The notes: generated by a model from the letters alone, not told the origin. Counted from the first letter of the stretch, positions 44,116 to 56,100 are shown. The stretch: DNA of 64,000 bases from Ascarosepion bandense (GCA_037127315.1 JBBBDQ010000403.1:558001-622000); one strand, 5' to 3'. Made by a program: numbers and translations.

Positions 44116-44599
44116 AGTAAGAACTTAACAAAATATGTTGTCATTTTTTATGGCTTCAGTAAACTAGGAGTAATACGATTGGTTCGATAGGATAAAATTG
44201 GCAGAAAAAATCTTTTATTAAATGGAGCAAGGTGTGACTTGCCAATTTTACTGCTTGGAAAACAAATCTGCTCGCTCTTAATCATCTGAAAAAACCCCTT
44301 TAACTTTCCCTCAACATGGCTAAGAAGAGTGACTCATTTCGCCTTCACGGGCCAATGTTTTCAGCTGACAAGAAGTGGAAAGAGTATATCGAATCTGTAA
44401 AGTGTTTCAGTCTCGACAAAGTTTAAAATCGTCTTTGAAATATTATTTTCCACTCTATTCCACGTTGCTGCCCCCCCCACCCACTGCTCTATTACTATTT
44501 CCATTACTGCCCATTCTTCAATTTTCTGCTTCAATAGAGTTTAAAATCGTCTTTGAAAAATGATCTTCTACCTTTCAACCACCTTTCACGCGTGAATCG

Positions 44600-44835
44600 T
44601 TGCAGGCCTCTTGCTACTTTGTCGCTATTTCCATGGAAATCTGACCAGGCGAACTACTTTCTAACTTTTACGACTAAAACCTGATATTGTAGCAAACCCT
44701 CTCATTCCCTTCGAATTCAATTGAAAAGATATAAGTTCCATTCGAACATTTTTATTGCGGAACAGACTCCCAAGAAAATGTTTTCCTGATCACTCCACCC
44801 TTAATCTATTGAAATCTAGGGTAAACCATTATTTT
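44600..44835 (+). pseudogene. LINE C-terminal remnant
   Basis: TTATTGCGGAACAGACTCCCA then AAGAAAATGTTTTCCTGATC is the same 'WNSLP..CFPD' block as in the array at 15,590, followed by CTAGGGTAAACCATTATTTT. Stops throughout. Confidence 0.5.
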
Positions 44836-44840
44836 CCCCA

Positions 44841-45065
44841 CATAACGCGCAAATACCCTTGGGAAAGGTATTAATCCGTCTCTTCCTTCCAGTTATGAAA
44901 GGAACAGACAGGACAGATTGGGTTCTATAGCCTTGGTCGGCAACCAGTCTACCGCAGAAAGCAATGGCAACCTACTGCGGGATAATCTTCTGCCCAGTCA
45001 GTCATGTCTCGAAAGAATCATAATCGCCCAAGCGTGTATCATGTATGGCGCTTAACTGACTGACT
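44841..45065 (+). mobile_element. SINE-B, 5'-truncated
   Basis: Starts in the body at CATAACGCGCAAATACCC and ends CGCTTAACTGACTGAC. Confidence 0.87.
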
Positions 45066-45189
45066 TAATAGTTGGAAATATAATTAAAATTTGTACTGGG
45101 CATAAAGTGGGGGATCAGTCTTCTATTGTTAAGAAGTAATAAACTGATCCCCCACTAATACTTAATATAATAATGAAATATAATCTATC

Positions 45190-45352
45190 TCTTCTTTCTC
45201 CAGGATAGATTAGTTTCTATAGCCTTGGACGGCAACCAGTCTACCGCAGAAAGCAATGACAACCTACTGCGGGATAATCTTCTGCCCAGTCAGTCTCTTT
45301 CTAGACATGATCGCCCAAGCGTGTATCACGTATGGCACTTTAACTGACTGAT
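45190..45352 (+). mobile_element. SINE-B, 5'-truncated (second)
   Basis: From CTTTCTCCAGGATAGATTAG to CTTTAACTGACTGA; a short internal deletion around CAGTCAGTCTCTTTCTAGAC. Confidence 0.85.
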
Positions 45353-45384
45353 TTGCATAAAACTGTTTCTTATTCTGTTACCTC

Positions 45385-46000
45385 CTATACTTCGAGTGAC
45401 CCCCGGTCCTTCTAGAGGTCAAATATTGCTTTAGAAAATGACATAAGGTCGTTAGGTAGCTTTTGCGCTTCTTTCCTCTGTTCCTCTTGCCTTCAGTATG
45501 ACTTGTGTGTATCAAAATTTCTGAGCACTTTTTCTTCATTATATGCCCTTTAAATTTTAACTGTCCTTTTCTGATGTTATGTATGTGTCTGTTTTGTTTC
45601 AAATTTCCCCCAAAACATCGTTGCTGCTCACGTGTGCAGCCTATGGTATTCTCAGTATCCTTCTGTAGAATCACATTTTTGTTACTTCAAATCTCTTCTT
45701 TATCTGTGGGGAATATGTCCAGGTTTTTGTGCCCATAAAACTTCAGTACTCTTACATTTGTTCCCAACGAAATTTTCCCGTTCATTAATATTTTGCTTAG
45801 CTTTAGAAAGACATATTTCGCTATCTCAAATGCACCTTCGGATTTCGATGTCTCACTTTCCATCCTTTGTTAAAAATTTTTTGGATATTTAGATTTTTGT
45901 GCTCGATTTTGGCATCTGCAATTTGTAATTGGCATTTTGGGCTGTTCCTTCTGCTGATGACCATGCATTCTCTCTTCATGCAAATGAGTTTTAGTAATTT
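45385..46000 (-). pseudogene. RTE LINE C-terminal relic
   Basis: Minus strand: 'DAKIEHKNLNIQKIF', 'VILQKDTENTIGCTREQQRC', 'GQLKFKGHIMKKKCSEILIH' and 'GKRNRGKKRKSYLTTLCHFL', all in the order of the family at 43,100-43,700. Confidence 0.8.
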
Positions 46001-46117
46001 ACTACATATCATTATAACAAGTGATTAATGTGCTTGATCCTCACTGGGTGTCTCAAGCTAAATTTAGTAAATAGCAACACTTAAACCAATGTTTAATATA
46101 GATAAGTACTCTCGGGT

Positions 46118-46425
46118 AGGATGTGCGTTGTGGCGCAGTGGATATCGGCTCGGAATGAGAAATCGGGGAACCGAGTTCGAATTCCAGTTGAATTCCTCGC
46201 ATTCACTTACGCTCAAATACCCTTGGGAAAGGTATTAATCCGTATATTCCTTCCAGTTATGGGTTAAATAACAGGACAGATTGGGTTCTATAGCCTTGGC
46301 GGCAACCAGTCTACCGCAGAAAGCAATGGCAACCTACTGCGGGATAATGTTCTGCCCAGTCAGTCATGTCTCTTTGGAGACATGATCGCCCAAAGCGTGT
46401 ATCGCGTATGGTACTTAACTGACTG
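46118..46425 (+). mobile_element. SINE-B, full length, with target-site duplication
   Basis: AGGATGTGCGTTGTGGCGCA (A box TGGCGCAGTGG), B box GAGTTCGAATTCC, end CTTAACTGACTG. Perfect ACTCTCGGGT at 46,108-46,117 and 46,426-46,435. A good reference copy for the family. Confidence 0.94.
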
Positions 46426-46502
46426 ACTCTCGGGTCTTGAATAAACGATTGGGATCGTGAAATAAAGGGAAGTCGGATGCAAAAAATAAATTAAAAAATA
46501 AT

Positions 46503-46519
46503 CAGAGAGAGAGAGAGAA

Positions 46520-46550
<31 letters not shown>

Positions 46551-46551
46551 A
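46503..46551. repeat. (GA)n with GAAA interruptions
   Basis: Purine tract of GAGAGA and GAAAGA units. Confidence 0.95.
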
Positions 46552-46729
46552 GGCGGAGAGATTGGAATAAATGGGGTTTTAAAATTGTAAATGATCATTT
46601 TTTTAATTTTAGAGTATTTCCACGAAAACAAATATACGTGTATCAAAAAATGAATGGGGCAGGTGGGATTTTTCAAAAAATAATAAATTGAGTGTGGGCA
46701 CGATTATTGTAGACACAAAAGCTTCTTTT

Positions 46730-47340
46730 ATGTGCTGCATCCCTTAAGTTCATAGGCGATCATGACTCTCCACAACTTTTCACACCGTGTGACTCTTACC
46801 AGTTTTTCTTCTTAACCCTCTCCTCTCAAATTTCGCTATTCATTCGAACAAGCTCGTCGGGCAATTAGTTTGCTTGCCCTTATCTCTTTCGTCCTCAATA
46901 TGCCCCTTGAATTTTCAATATCCTTCTGTAGAATTCTGTAGAATCCCATTTCTGCTACCTTTATTTTATTTTTAGGAAATTGTCCGGCATAAACTGCCAT
47001 AGAACAGAACAGATAACGCATAGCAGCCCAGAACTCTTTTTTTTTTTACCGTTTCTCAGTACCTTATTTAGCTTTTGGAATGCTTCTAATGCGAGTTTCC
47101 GGATCTCGGAGTCATATTTTCCATCCTCTGCTAAAAGACTTCCTAAATATTTAAACTTCTACACATGGTTGATGTTGATATCGTCAATTTTCAAGTCGCA
47201 TCTTAGGCTTTTTCTCTTGCTGATGACCACACTTTTTATTGCAGTTGATGGTTAGTCCTTTTTTCTCGCTTTCTTTTACAAACCTGTCAAGGGAGATCTT
47301 GTTTTTTTTTTTTTCGTATCAGCCATCGACATGTCTACTG
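46730..47340 (-). pseudogene. RTE LINE C-terminal relic
   Basis: Left end CCTTAAGTTCATAGGCGATC (family 3' region); then complements of FYRRM (TATCCTTCTGTAGAAT), LAEDGK (TTTTCCATCCTCTGC) and CKKTECMVxSK (CTTGCTGATGACCACAC), ending near the complement of the YADD region (GTATCAGCCATCGACATG). Confidence 0.78.
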
Positions 47341-47663
47341 TGAAACCCGGTATAAAAAATTTGAAATAGAAATCCAGTAATAATTGCAGGTTTCTAACTA
47401 CAGCTCATTAATGTCCCCCATCCTAAAACTAGGAAGTTGGGCGTTAATAGTTCAAAATAAGATTGTAATGCGCCATGCAAAATAAGGATCACTTTGAAAA
47501 ACAAAACAAAAAAAAAAAACGCGGAAGTTTACTAAATTTTCGTAATAAAATCATTTCCGTTAATTTTCCTTTTTTATGCTTGTTTAATCCTTGAACAAAA
47601 TCAAATACCGAATTTATTATTTGATTTTTTACGTTTTATCAACCTTTTTGTGTGTTATTTATT

Positions 47664-47882
47664 TGTAACATTGTTTTTATTGTAACATTGTTTTTATTGT
47701 AACATTGTTTTTATTGTAACATTGTAACATTGTTTTTATTGTAACATTGTTTTTATTGTAACATTGTAACATTGTTTTTATTGTAACATTGTTTTTATTG
47801 TAACATTGTTTTTATTGTAACATTGTAACATTGTTTTTATTGTAACATTGTTTTTATTTGTAACATTGTTTTTATTGTAACA
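47664..47882. repeat. 17-bp minisatellite
   Basis: TGTAACATTGTTTTTAT repeated about a dozen times with occasional short 9-bp units (TGTAACAT) inserted at regular intervals. Confidence 0.95.
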
Positions 47883-47959
47883 GTAATTATTTACTTTTTG
47901 CGAGTGAATATTGTATTTTTTTAGAATGCCAAATATTTTTCGAGAAGAAATTCCTATAT

Positions 47960-48095
47960 AGCTGGAGAAAAGAGATGATTTATACCATTTCCAAAGAGTA
48001 TTTGAACGTGTGAATCTAATGGTTGGAATTCGAACTCGACTCTGTGATTTCTTATTCCAAGCCACTCGCCATTACACCATTCGTACGGACTTAGT
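47960..48095 (-). mobile_element. SINE-B head fragment, diverged
   Basis: Minus strand has a degenerate A-box region (ATGGTGTAATGGCGAGTGG), then the B box CGAGTTCGAATTCC and the start of the body. Confidence 0.65.
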
Positions 48096-48211
48096 CGGAT
48101 TTTTGATGTCTAACTTGAAACATAATGAGTCATCTTTGATTGCATCAGATCTTTATCACGTCCAGACACTATTGTCTTGACTGTCGGTGATTTATCATAC
48201 GGCTATCGTCT

Positions 48212-48465
48212 GTGATGGACGTTACTCCAAGGAAGCATCCGAAAATTGTAAAGCTGCACGAACACACTGGCAAGCCGCACAGAAAGATCGGTAATATTTT
48301 TAGTGTCAACCTTTCAACTGTCAGTTGTGTCATCAAGGTGAAGAAAGAAACTGGGTCCATTAGTCCAAAACGTAAAAGAAAATGCGGTCTGAAAAGAAAA
48401 ACAACGCCAAGAGACGACGTATACGTGATCTGGGAAAGTTTGAAAGATCCTAGGAAGATATTACT
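48212..48465 (+). pseudogene. Tc1-like transposase N-terminus (HTH domain)
   Basis: 'DVTPRKHPKIVKLHEHTGKP', 'KIGNIFSVNLSTVSCVIK', 'KKETGSISPKRK' and 'RKTTPRDDVYVIWESLKDPR'. This is the paired helix-turn-helix DNA-binding part followed by the GRPRKT-like linker of Tc1 transposases. The catalytic domain is absent; the frame runs straight into LINE sequence. Confidence 0.8.
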
Positions 48466-48925
48466 CGTTTTGTTTCAACAAATTTTCACTAGTGTGTATG
48501 TTTACAAGAGTCAGATAAGACCAATAACAGGGTATTGCTGCTATATCTGGAATATGTCCAGCCTCAACAGTATTAAAAAACGCTTATGCGGCTTTTTTGA
48601 TGATTAGTAATTTTACACCGTGCAACCTTTATCCCACTGACGATAAGTTACCCGTTCTTCACAACTATATCACTAATTACTATGACAGAGGTTTGGATGA
48701 GGTACATTTCTTAGTCCCACCAACTCTGACCTGCACAGCAAAGACACGCCATGCCGTGTTTACGATGGCAAACCATCGCAATTTACTTCGTGTGCCTTTA
48801 ATAAAAAGTTCCACTCAGACAAATTCTTCTCATAACTGAATTTGTGGTACAAACTCCCGAGAAGATGCTTCCCTGACAACTACAAATTTGGTATCTAGGT
48901 CCAGGGTTAACCGATATATATATTG
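48466..48925 (+). pseudogene. LINE RT C-terminal relic (LINE-A relative)
   Basis: 'VYVYKSQIRPITGYCCYIWN' is the YKSxIRPxxEYCCHIW block; then 'VHFLVPPTLTCTAKTRHAVF' and TGGTACAAACTCCCGAGAAG (WNSLP-like). It begins in frame with the Tc1 relic. Confidence 0.65.
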
Positions 48926-49023
48926 TACACATCCTCAGAATTCACTCTTATTCTAGCAATAATCTCACTCAGTAACCCTCTACATTGATTGTCTCTTGAG
49001 TCTTGTATTTAGAAAACCAATAG

Positions 49024-49028
<5 letters not shown>

Positions 49029-49070
<42 letters not shown>
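49029..49070. repeat. (TA)n microsatellite at the 5' end of H3
   Basis: About 21 units; it has replaced the first bases (TC) of the Helitron. Confidence 0.95.
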
Positions 49071-49076
<6 letters not shown>

Positions 49077-49392
49077 TATTTATAAATGGAACTTTGTGTC
49101 TGTGTGTGTCTGTGTGTGTCTGTGTGTGTATCCGTTACCTATAGATACCGAAACGGCTGAACCGATTTTCTTTAAAATTTACACAGTTGTACTATAAGCG
49201 TCTGCGAGTGTTTTTAGCTTGGTTTTGTGTCGAGGTACCCCCGATAAATATCGAAAATCGATAATCGAAAAAATAGGGTTATAGAAGGAATGGTCCGATT
49301 TTAATCAAATTTGATACACTCATAGATAAAGATATAAGAAACAATATTCAGAAGTTTCAAGGTTGCAGTTCTTACAATAGTGCAGAAAATCG

Positions 49393-49449
<57 letters not shown>

Positions 49450-49626
49450 CAAGATGTTTTTGTGTGTGTCTGTTTATCTGTCTATGTCCTTTATACAAAT
49501 CCACAATTTTTATCCGATTCTCACCAAACTTCACATAAATATTCTTTAGGTTGAGTCTGAGCCCCAGGACCAGGCATTAGTTTAAAGCTCTCATTACACT
49601 CGAGCAACGCCGGGCTATACTGCTAG
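49071..49626 (+). mobile_element. Helitron H3
   Basis: TAAACTTATTTATAAATGG to GCAACGCCGGGCTATACTG+CTAG followed by T. Internal (TA)n at 49,397-49,443 at the same position as in the other copies. Confidence 0.82.
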
Positions 49627-49689
49627 TTATAAAAGAGGCAGTGTGAAGTTATGTAAAACTAGAAAATCACTTTTCACTTTAATAACCAA

Positions 49690-50540
49690 AGAAGAAAAAC
49701 ATCAACGATTGATCAGCACCTATAATAGAACAAATAACAAACGATGAATCTAGTACATCTTAATATAGAGACCCTTTTTCTCGATAACTGTCAGTAATCC
49801 ATTGATTTTTACAAGGTTCAATTTCTTACATGATTGTTTTGATTTGTTTTGCTGTTATATTGTTTACCATCTTCATATAATTTCATCTTCACAATTGATC
49901 ATACATTTTAGCTTGGATTCAGATGGGGACTTGATTTTGGCCATACTATTAACTTCTCTAATGTAAACCTTTTACACTCATCAAATTCACGGGTAACCTT
50001 AGATACATGTAAAGTCGCATTGTTAGACGTAAATACGCACTTTGAAATTGCGATGTTGGGTCTTCTATCATTCAAAGAAAGTCATATCTATGAAATCACA
50101 ATTGCTAGCACTGTGCAGTTTAACTCCTTCATCGACTTTGAATGATTCAATAATGATTTGGTCGACAATTCCACACTGCCGCTTCCTCGTTGGCTTCTTT
50201 TTGCCAGACACATCTGTGTAGCAGAAAATCTCTCCTTTGGTCCATCCATCGAGTATCCCTCGAGATTCACGCGTGAAAATTACTTTGCTTAGAAGATGTC
50301 TTAACAGATCCCAATTTGCGAAGTATTTTACACCATTTTTCTTCTCGATTCCCTCAGTTCAAAGATCTGAGAATTGGTTGTTTCCCTATAACTCGCTTTA
50401 GTTTAGGTTCCACTTAAGATGACAAGTTTTTAAAAATGTTTGCTCTGCTACTCAAATTAATCACATTTTCAACAGCTCTTCTTATAATCTTTTGACGACA
50501 TTTTGTGAAGATTCTTTGCTATCATCATTATGGACATTCT
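49690..50540 (-). pseudogene. Tc1-like transposase relic
   Basis: Minus-strand pieces in order: 'AVENVINLSSRANIFKNLSS', 'KVIFTRESRGILDGWTKGEI' (the usual TDES has become TRES, so the first catalytic Asp of this block is lost), 'GIVDQIIIESFKVDEGVKLH', 'HVSKVTREFDECKRFT', 'WPKSSPHLNPS*N' (normally SPDLNPIEN, so the final acidic residue is lost), 'SIVKMKLYEDGKQYNSK'. Several frameshifts. Different from the Tc1 relic at 48,212. Confidence 0.75.
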
Positions 50541-51478
50541 CTCACTCAATTTTGTTATTTCCTGTTTGTAGGCATTTGTTGAATCCTTCCCAATACCCAT
50601 GTCTCAACATCCGTTATAGAAAAAAAGAAAAAAATGTTTTTTATTAGATTTCCGGGACCTCAAACTAATATTATTATTATTATTGTAATAACTTCAAACT
50701 GTAGGTTTTTGAAATAAATCCAATAATTCTAATAAAACATGTAAAAATGAACCCAAGCGTTGTTTCGACGTCTAAATTTACTGCTTAAAATTTGACAAAA
50801 CAATTTTTAAAGTAAGTTAGAGCTCTTCAGGTTCATGTGATTTGCATAATAACTTCAGACGGACTGCAGATCAAATTTTTGTACAGAGCCTTTTTTCGTT
50901 TTTACTTTTAAGACTGCGATATTATGAAATTGGACTAGTTACAAATGATACTGATAGTCTAAGCTATTTGAGTAAACATTAGCCTTTCAGATATTAATAA
51001 TACTTTCTTTTTTACTTATAAGTAAAGAAAAGATAGTCAAGACGTTCAAAATAACTGGTTACTTTTTGCACAGCCTTCGTATTTTTTACCCTTTATGTGA
51101 CATTTATTTAAAATAGATTATTACATACTTAAGTGATAACATGTGTATGGACGCTTAACTTTACTGCCATTCGTAATCCATAAATAATGCAGGCATTCCT
51201 TTTGAATGGAGTACTCAGATTCAAGATGGAATCATCGTAAATTAAAAACAGTCTAGTTCTTCTCTATTTGTAATTTTATCTTGTAACGCAAAATAAATCT
51301 GAATTCATTTTGATCGTAAGTTCTTCCCGCTATTCTAAAAGAATTTTTAACGAACAAAGGAGAATAGTTGGCCTAACACTATATTTGACATTTTTACCGT
51401 TTTAACCGATCATAGCTGCAATATGATTAATTACTGGCTTTGCATTCGTAACCATAATAAATGTATTTCAATCGAAGA
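50541..51478. other. No recognised gene
   Basis: AT-rich, no motif or repeat I can assign. Confidence 0.4.
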
Positions 51479-51788
51479 AGGCTTACGGCTATATTACATT
51501 GAAACACCAGTTCTCGTATGACCACCGAAGTTAAGTCACATTGAGCTTGATCATTAACTTGATGGGTGACCGCTCGGGAATACGTGATGTTATTGTATAT
51601 GGGAGGGATGCATCACTCGCTCAGAATTAGAAGTGGGTGGGCCGAGTTTTACTTCCAGTCGAGTTCGTTGTATTCACTTACACGCTAATACCCTTGGGTA
51701 AGGCATGAATCCATCTTTTCCCCACGCAACTGTGAGTTAAGAATTAGGATTAGAGTAATTCACAATTTCATTGAAAATTATCTACCTT
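51479..51788 (+). mobile_element. SINE-5S copy 3
   Basis: GCTTACGGCTATATTACATT, CCAGTTCTCGTATGACCACC, GAAGTTAAGTCACATTGAGC, TTGATGGGTGACCGCTCGGG, then a tRNA-like part ending CCGAGTTTTACTTCCAGTCG and TTCACTTACACGCTAATACC. One 5S head only. Confidence 0.85.
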
Positions 51789-52241
51789 AGGTGTAGCGCG
51801 GACGTCTACCGTGTCCCCTAAAATCACGTGGCCATCAGGTCAGGTGAGGTCTAACATGAATATTTATATCTGTCTCACATTTTCTAAACACGTGACCTGC
51901 CCATATAAATAGAAGCTAATAAAGCTTCTAAACCAGAATCCTCCTCGGCCTGACCTTGTGCCACAATTTAAAATATTTATACCATAAATTTTGAATCCTA
52001 TTCAGCCTGAACCAGTTAACAAATATTTCATTTTTGCTGGAAGATGATTAGAAAAAAAAATTAATGATCCATTCATGCCATTTCTAGAGTATGTACGAAA
52101 CGTTCATCGTTAAAATAAATATATGTATTGTATTTGATAGCGTGTTTATACTTATCTCTCTACCTTTAATATAAATATAAATATAAATAGGATATAGATA
52201 TATAAGTATTAATATAAGGTTTAAATAAATATCTATACACA
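51789..52241. other. No recognised gene
   Basis: Nothing that I can assign; TATAAATATAAATATAAATA short repeat at about 52,171-52,190. Confidence 0.35.
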
Positions 52242-52767
52242 TCTAAACTTATTTATAAATGGAACTTTGTCTGTGTGTGTGCGTATGTGTGTGTGTGTGT
52301 GTGTGTCCGTTACCTATAGACTCCGAAACGGCTGAACCGATTTTCTTGAAAATTTACACAGTTGTACTATAAGCGTCTGCGAGTGTTCTTAGCTAGGTTT
52401 TGTGTCGAGGTACCCCCGATAAATATCGAAAATCGATAATCGAAAAAATCGGATTATAGAAGGAATGGTCCGATTTTAATCAAATTTGATACTCTCATAG
52501 ACAAAGACATAAGAAACGATATTCAGAAGTTTCGAGGTTGCAGTTTTTACAATAGTGCAGAAAATCGATAATATATATATAAAAGGCAAAATGTTTGGGT
52601 GTGTGTGTGTCTGTTTATCTGTCTGTATGTCCTTTATACAAATTCACCATTTTTATCCGATTCTCACCAAACTTCACACAAATATTCTTTAGGCTGAGTA
52701 TGAGCTTCAGGACCATGGATTAGTTTTAAAGCTTTCATTACCAAGCAACGCCGGGCGATACTGCCAG
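52242..52767 (+). mobile_element. Helitron H4
   Basis: Host A then TCTAAACTTATTTATAAATG; end GCAACGCCGGGCGATACTGC+CAG then T (CTAG mutated to CCAG). Internal TA tract is only about 6 units (52,571-52,582). Confidence 0.83.
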
Positions 52768-53162
52768 TTATATTATAGTTAGATGCTGCGGTAGATCTCA
52801 CGCTATGTTGAGGTAGACCTACACTCTAGTAGTACCAAAATAATATTTTCTTTCGCTGCATCGTTTCTTTTTAACATTTACAGATCATTTTGTCATAAAC
52901 TATTTAGATCAAGATTGTAAACCTGCATCTTTCGATGATTACACATATGAAAATATGTGTCAATGAAATATTCTTTATATACGATATAATTACCTTAAAT
53001 TTCATCCCGCTTTTAAAATATTAAGCTTAGAAAAATTATTGAACCTACAAGTGAATATATTATGATGGTTAGGCTGTTAAAAGGTCACAATATGGTAATG
53101 ATAAGGGCTGCCATTTCATAAGGAAACAATTGGCATTCATTGACCGAGCCAGTGCTACCGTA
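52768..53162. other. No recognised gene, between two Helitrons
   Basis: About 395 bp between H4 and the oppositely oriented H5; no motif assigned. Confidence 0.35.
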
Positions 53163-53547
53163 CTAGCAGTATAGCCCGGCGTTGCTCGGGTGTAATGAAA
53201 GCTTTAAAACTAATCCATGGTCCTGAAGCTCAGACTCTTTGGACGTTGGCCCGAAAGACTAAAAAGCAATAGTTGTTTCCAGTTAAAGCGAAATCGTAGA
53301 CTGAAAAAAAAATGAATGGATGTAAGTCAAATTTTGATTTCCTGATATCAATATCAAATAAGTTTTTATCGTCGTAAACTGAATTTTGAAGGCTAAATAA
53401 GTCCTCTGAGTAAATGGTATCATGGCTGAGACTAAGAACTACAATTATACCTACTTATAGCCAAACCCGAAGCAAAAGCTAAAATAAAAGGGCTGAAAAA
53501 ATACAGACATACAGGCAGATAAACAGACACACACACAAACATCTTGC

Positions 53548-53595
<48 letters not shown>

Positions 53596-53911
53596 CGATT
53601 TTCTGCACTATTGTAAGAACTGCAACCTTGAAACTTCTGAATATCGTTTCTTATGTCTTTGTCTATGAGTGTATCAAATTTTATTAAAATCGGACCATTC
53701 CTTCTATAACCCTATTTTTTCGATTATCGATTTTCGATATTTATCGGGGGTACCTCGACACAAACCCTAGCTAAGAACACTCGCAGACGCTTATAGTACA
53801 ACTGTGTAAATTTTCAAGAAAATCGGTTCAGCCGTTTCGGAGTTTATAGGTAACGGACTCACACACACAGACACACACACAGAGACAAAGTTCCATTTAT
53901 AAATAAGTTTA
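53163..53911 (-). mobile_element. Helitron H5 (749 bp, minus strand)
   Basis: At the left, CTAGCAGTATAGCCCGGCGT is the complement of the family 3' end, preceded by A (T on the element strand). At the right, CATTTATAAATAAGTTTA is the complement of the 5' end, with TC lost. Internal (TA)n at 53,553-53,592. It combines the 3' end of the H1/H3/H4 type with the middle section of the H2 type. Confidence 0.85.
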
Positions 53912-54335
53912 CTTTATGAAAATAGTTTTTTCAGAAAAATAGGTTTCTTAAGTCCACTAGCTGTTATCACTGTTACTACTACTGGTAGAAGTTTCATTCA
54001 TATCCGTTTGTTTGAAGCAGTACGGAATGTCAACATTGTAATTACGTCGTTTTACACTCTTCGAGATATACTGGCTATGTATCTTAGTTGTTATTGAAAA
54101 TCCACAAATAATGTGGCTTCTGCAATTTGGTGTGAAGTATAATACCTGATCCTCTGGACAACATCGATCGTTTTAACAGATAACAACGAGTCTGTATATA
54201 TAAAAAAAATATAAAGTTATATCTTTATCTTTGTCGGTGAAGCCAGAGAAAATGACGCAAATACGAGGGAGTTGTCGGGAATCGTTGACTCGCGGGAGTT
54301 GTCTTATCTTCTCTCTTCTTTGCGTTCTCTCTGCG
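53912..54335. other. No recognised gene
   Basis: No motif assigned. Confidence 0.35.
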
Positions 54336-54868
54336 TTATCTTCTTCTTCTTGTTGTGCCGTGTCCGTTCAGGACGTTGGCGATCACAGATTTCCACTTGG
54401 CTCCGTCTCTTGTTGCTCTCAATAATTTTTCTCTTGGTATCTCTTCTAAACCCCGCTCCGTCAACCATTTGCTCAGACCTAACAAGTACGTCACGCACTG
54501 CTTTCTCCTGTTTCTTCTTCCATACATCCGACATGTGAGTATCAAGTTCTTCAGGCCTTCCTTCCTCATTACAAGTCCCAGGAACCTCATTTGTCTCTTC
54601 CTGATATTTGTCACCAGTTTTCTTCTCGTTTGCATCCTTTCCAACACCTCATCGTTGCACATGTGCTCTGTCCATGGTATCTTTAGCATCCTTCTGTAAA
54701 ACCATTTCTGATGCCTCAAGCCTCTCCTTGAAAGCTGCGAACTTATATAACTTGAAATTTCTACGCATTTTTGCCTTCTCGGGTTTTCGTTTAATTGTGT
54801 CATTTATGGCCAGGCACACCTGTCAATCATTTTCGCCGGCTTTTGCCTTTAAAGCCGGCTGTCTTTGA
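54336..54868 (-). pseudogene. RTE LINE C-terminus, open frame of 155 codons
   Basis: 'QKWFYRRMLKIPWTEHMCND', 'VLERMQTRRKLVTNIRKRQM', 'FLGLVMRKEGLKNLILTCRM', 'YLLGLSKWLTERGLEEIPRE', 'KWKSVIANVLNGHGT'. Well preserved tail of the RTE protein but without RT motifs. The N-terminal 60 residues are duplicated at 56,281. Confidence 0.85.
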
Positions 54869-54974
54869 TGACAATCACACTTTTGTCAGTGACTGCTTGT
54901 TTTCTGCCTTTGTCGGTCACTGCTTTTGATGTCAATTTTAATTTTGTCAGGTCAGAGAAATATATTATAGCTGC

Positions 54975-55215
54975 AGTTCTTTGCAATTCTGTAGTGCCAG
55001 TTCACAATATTCGAAGAAGTATGGTTCTCGCTAATATCTGCAGCGTTTATTCGCTCAGGACCATTTGTATACAGTGGACAGTTTACATATTTCTGAACGA
55101 GTTTGACAGTAATTTGACGAGCCTATTTAACAACATGACTTTAGTTTTTAGGTTAATATTTTAGTTTCGTAGCAACTTGAGATTTTGTTTGAAACTATCC
55201 CTAAGTTCAATTTCC
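54975..55215. repeat. Unclassified repeat U, copy 2
   Basis: Partner of 13,375-13,660 (see there); lies next to an RTE relic and may be part of an upstream segment of some LINE. Confidence 0.5.
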
Positions 55216-55558
55216 TTCTCGTGAACTCAATGACAAAAGTAAGATTGGTAAGTGAAAATAACGTAATATCCACCAGTCCATGACGTCTGTAATATATGTT
55301 TACTTAACATGATTAAACTGTCATAAAGTCATGATATAAAGTAACCTGATGAGGATTGAATACACCAGAAAGTTGGTCTGCGAGACGAGCTTGTTAAATA
55401 ACGTTATAAAGTTGGCGCCATTTATATATTATTGTCGAGGGTTGATATTGTCTAGAATTGATAGCCCCAATTCTTTTGCGCATTCACCTGTCGCTAAGGT
55501 TGGAGTCAAATGTTATCTTTTACTTTTATCTAAATTTGCATCATCGTTTTATACAAAC

Positions 55559-55561
<3 letters not shown>

Positions 55562-55632
<71 letters not shown>

Positions 55633-55660
55633 GTAGTAGTAGTAGTAGTAGTAGTAGTAT
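55562..55660. repeat. (TA)n, (ATT)n, (AGT)n compound microsatellite
   Basis: Three successive motifs: TA to 55,598, ATT to about 55,632, AGT to 55,660. Confidence 0.96.
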
Positions 55661-55804
55661 ATCTTAAATGTGATCATTTTTAAACTCCGCAACGAAAAAA
55701 TCATATTTAAATTTTTCTAAATTTTCACATTTCAAATAAAGCTGGATAAACATTTCACAAGAAATCTATTTTGAAAATTTATTTATTCAATACTTTTTCT
55801 ATAT

Positions 55805-56100
55805 GCAGTCTTCTTTCAAGATATGTACGATTATGGCTCTCAACAGCTTTCTACCTCTTGTAGCTCTAAGCAACGTCTTATAATCCTTCTTTGTTTTCGC
55901 TCTGCAATCACTTTACAAAATATCGCGAGGTAGTTTAATCGCTGTTTTCCTCCGCTTCTTTTATCTTCAAAATGTTCTGGGAATGTTAAATTTTCCAAAC
56001 TGTCTTTCCTCATTATGTGTTTCTCACAAATTTTAAACGTCTCCGATTTTAACCGTCTTTTTAGTTCTCGGATATGGCAGCAATACTTCACTTTTGCTCT
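55805..56100 (-). pseudogene. RTE LINE C-terminal relic
   Basis: 'RKDSLENLTFPEHFEDKRSG' and 'KQRLNYLAIFCKVIAERKQR' match the MRKEGLENLILTGxxEGKRxRGKQR region. A different, more diverged copy than its neighbours. Confidence 0.72.

Noticed and set aside
51789..52241. Possible additional SINE with palindromic CAGGTCAGGTGAGG and GGCCTGACC parts
   Set aside because: No box A/B, no second copy in the window and no duplication found.
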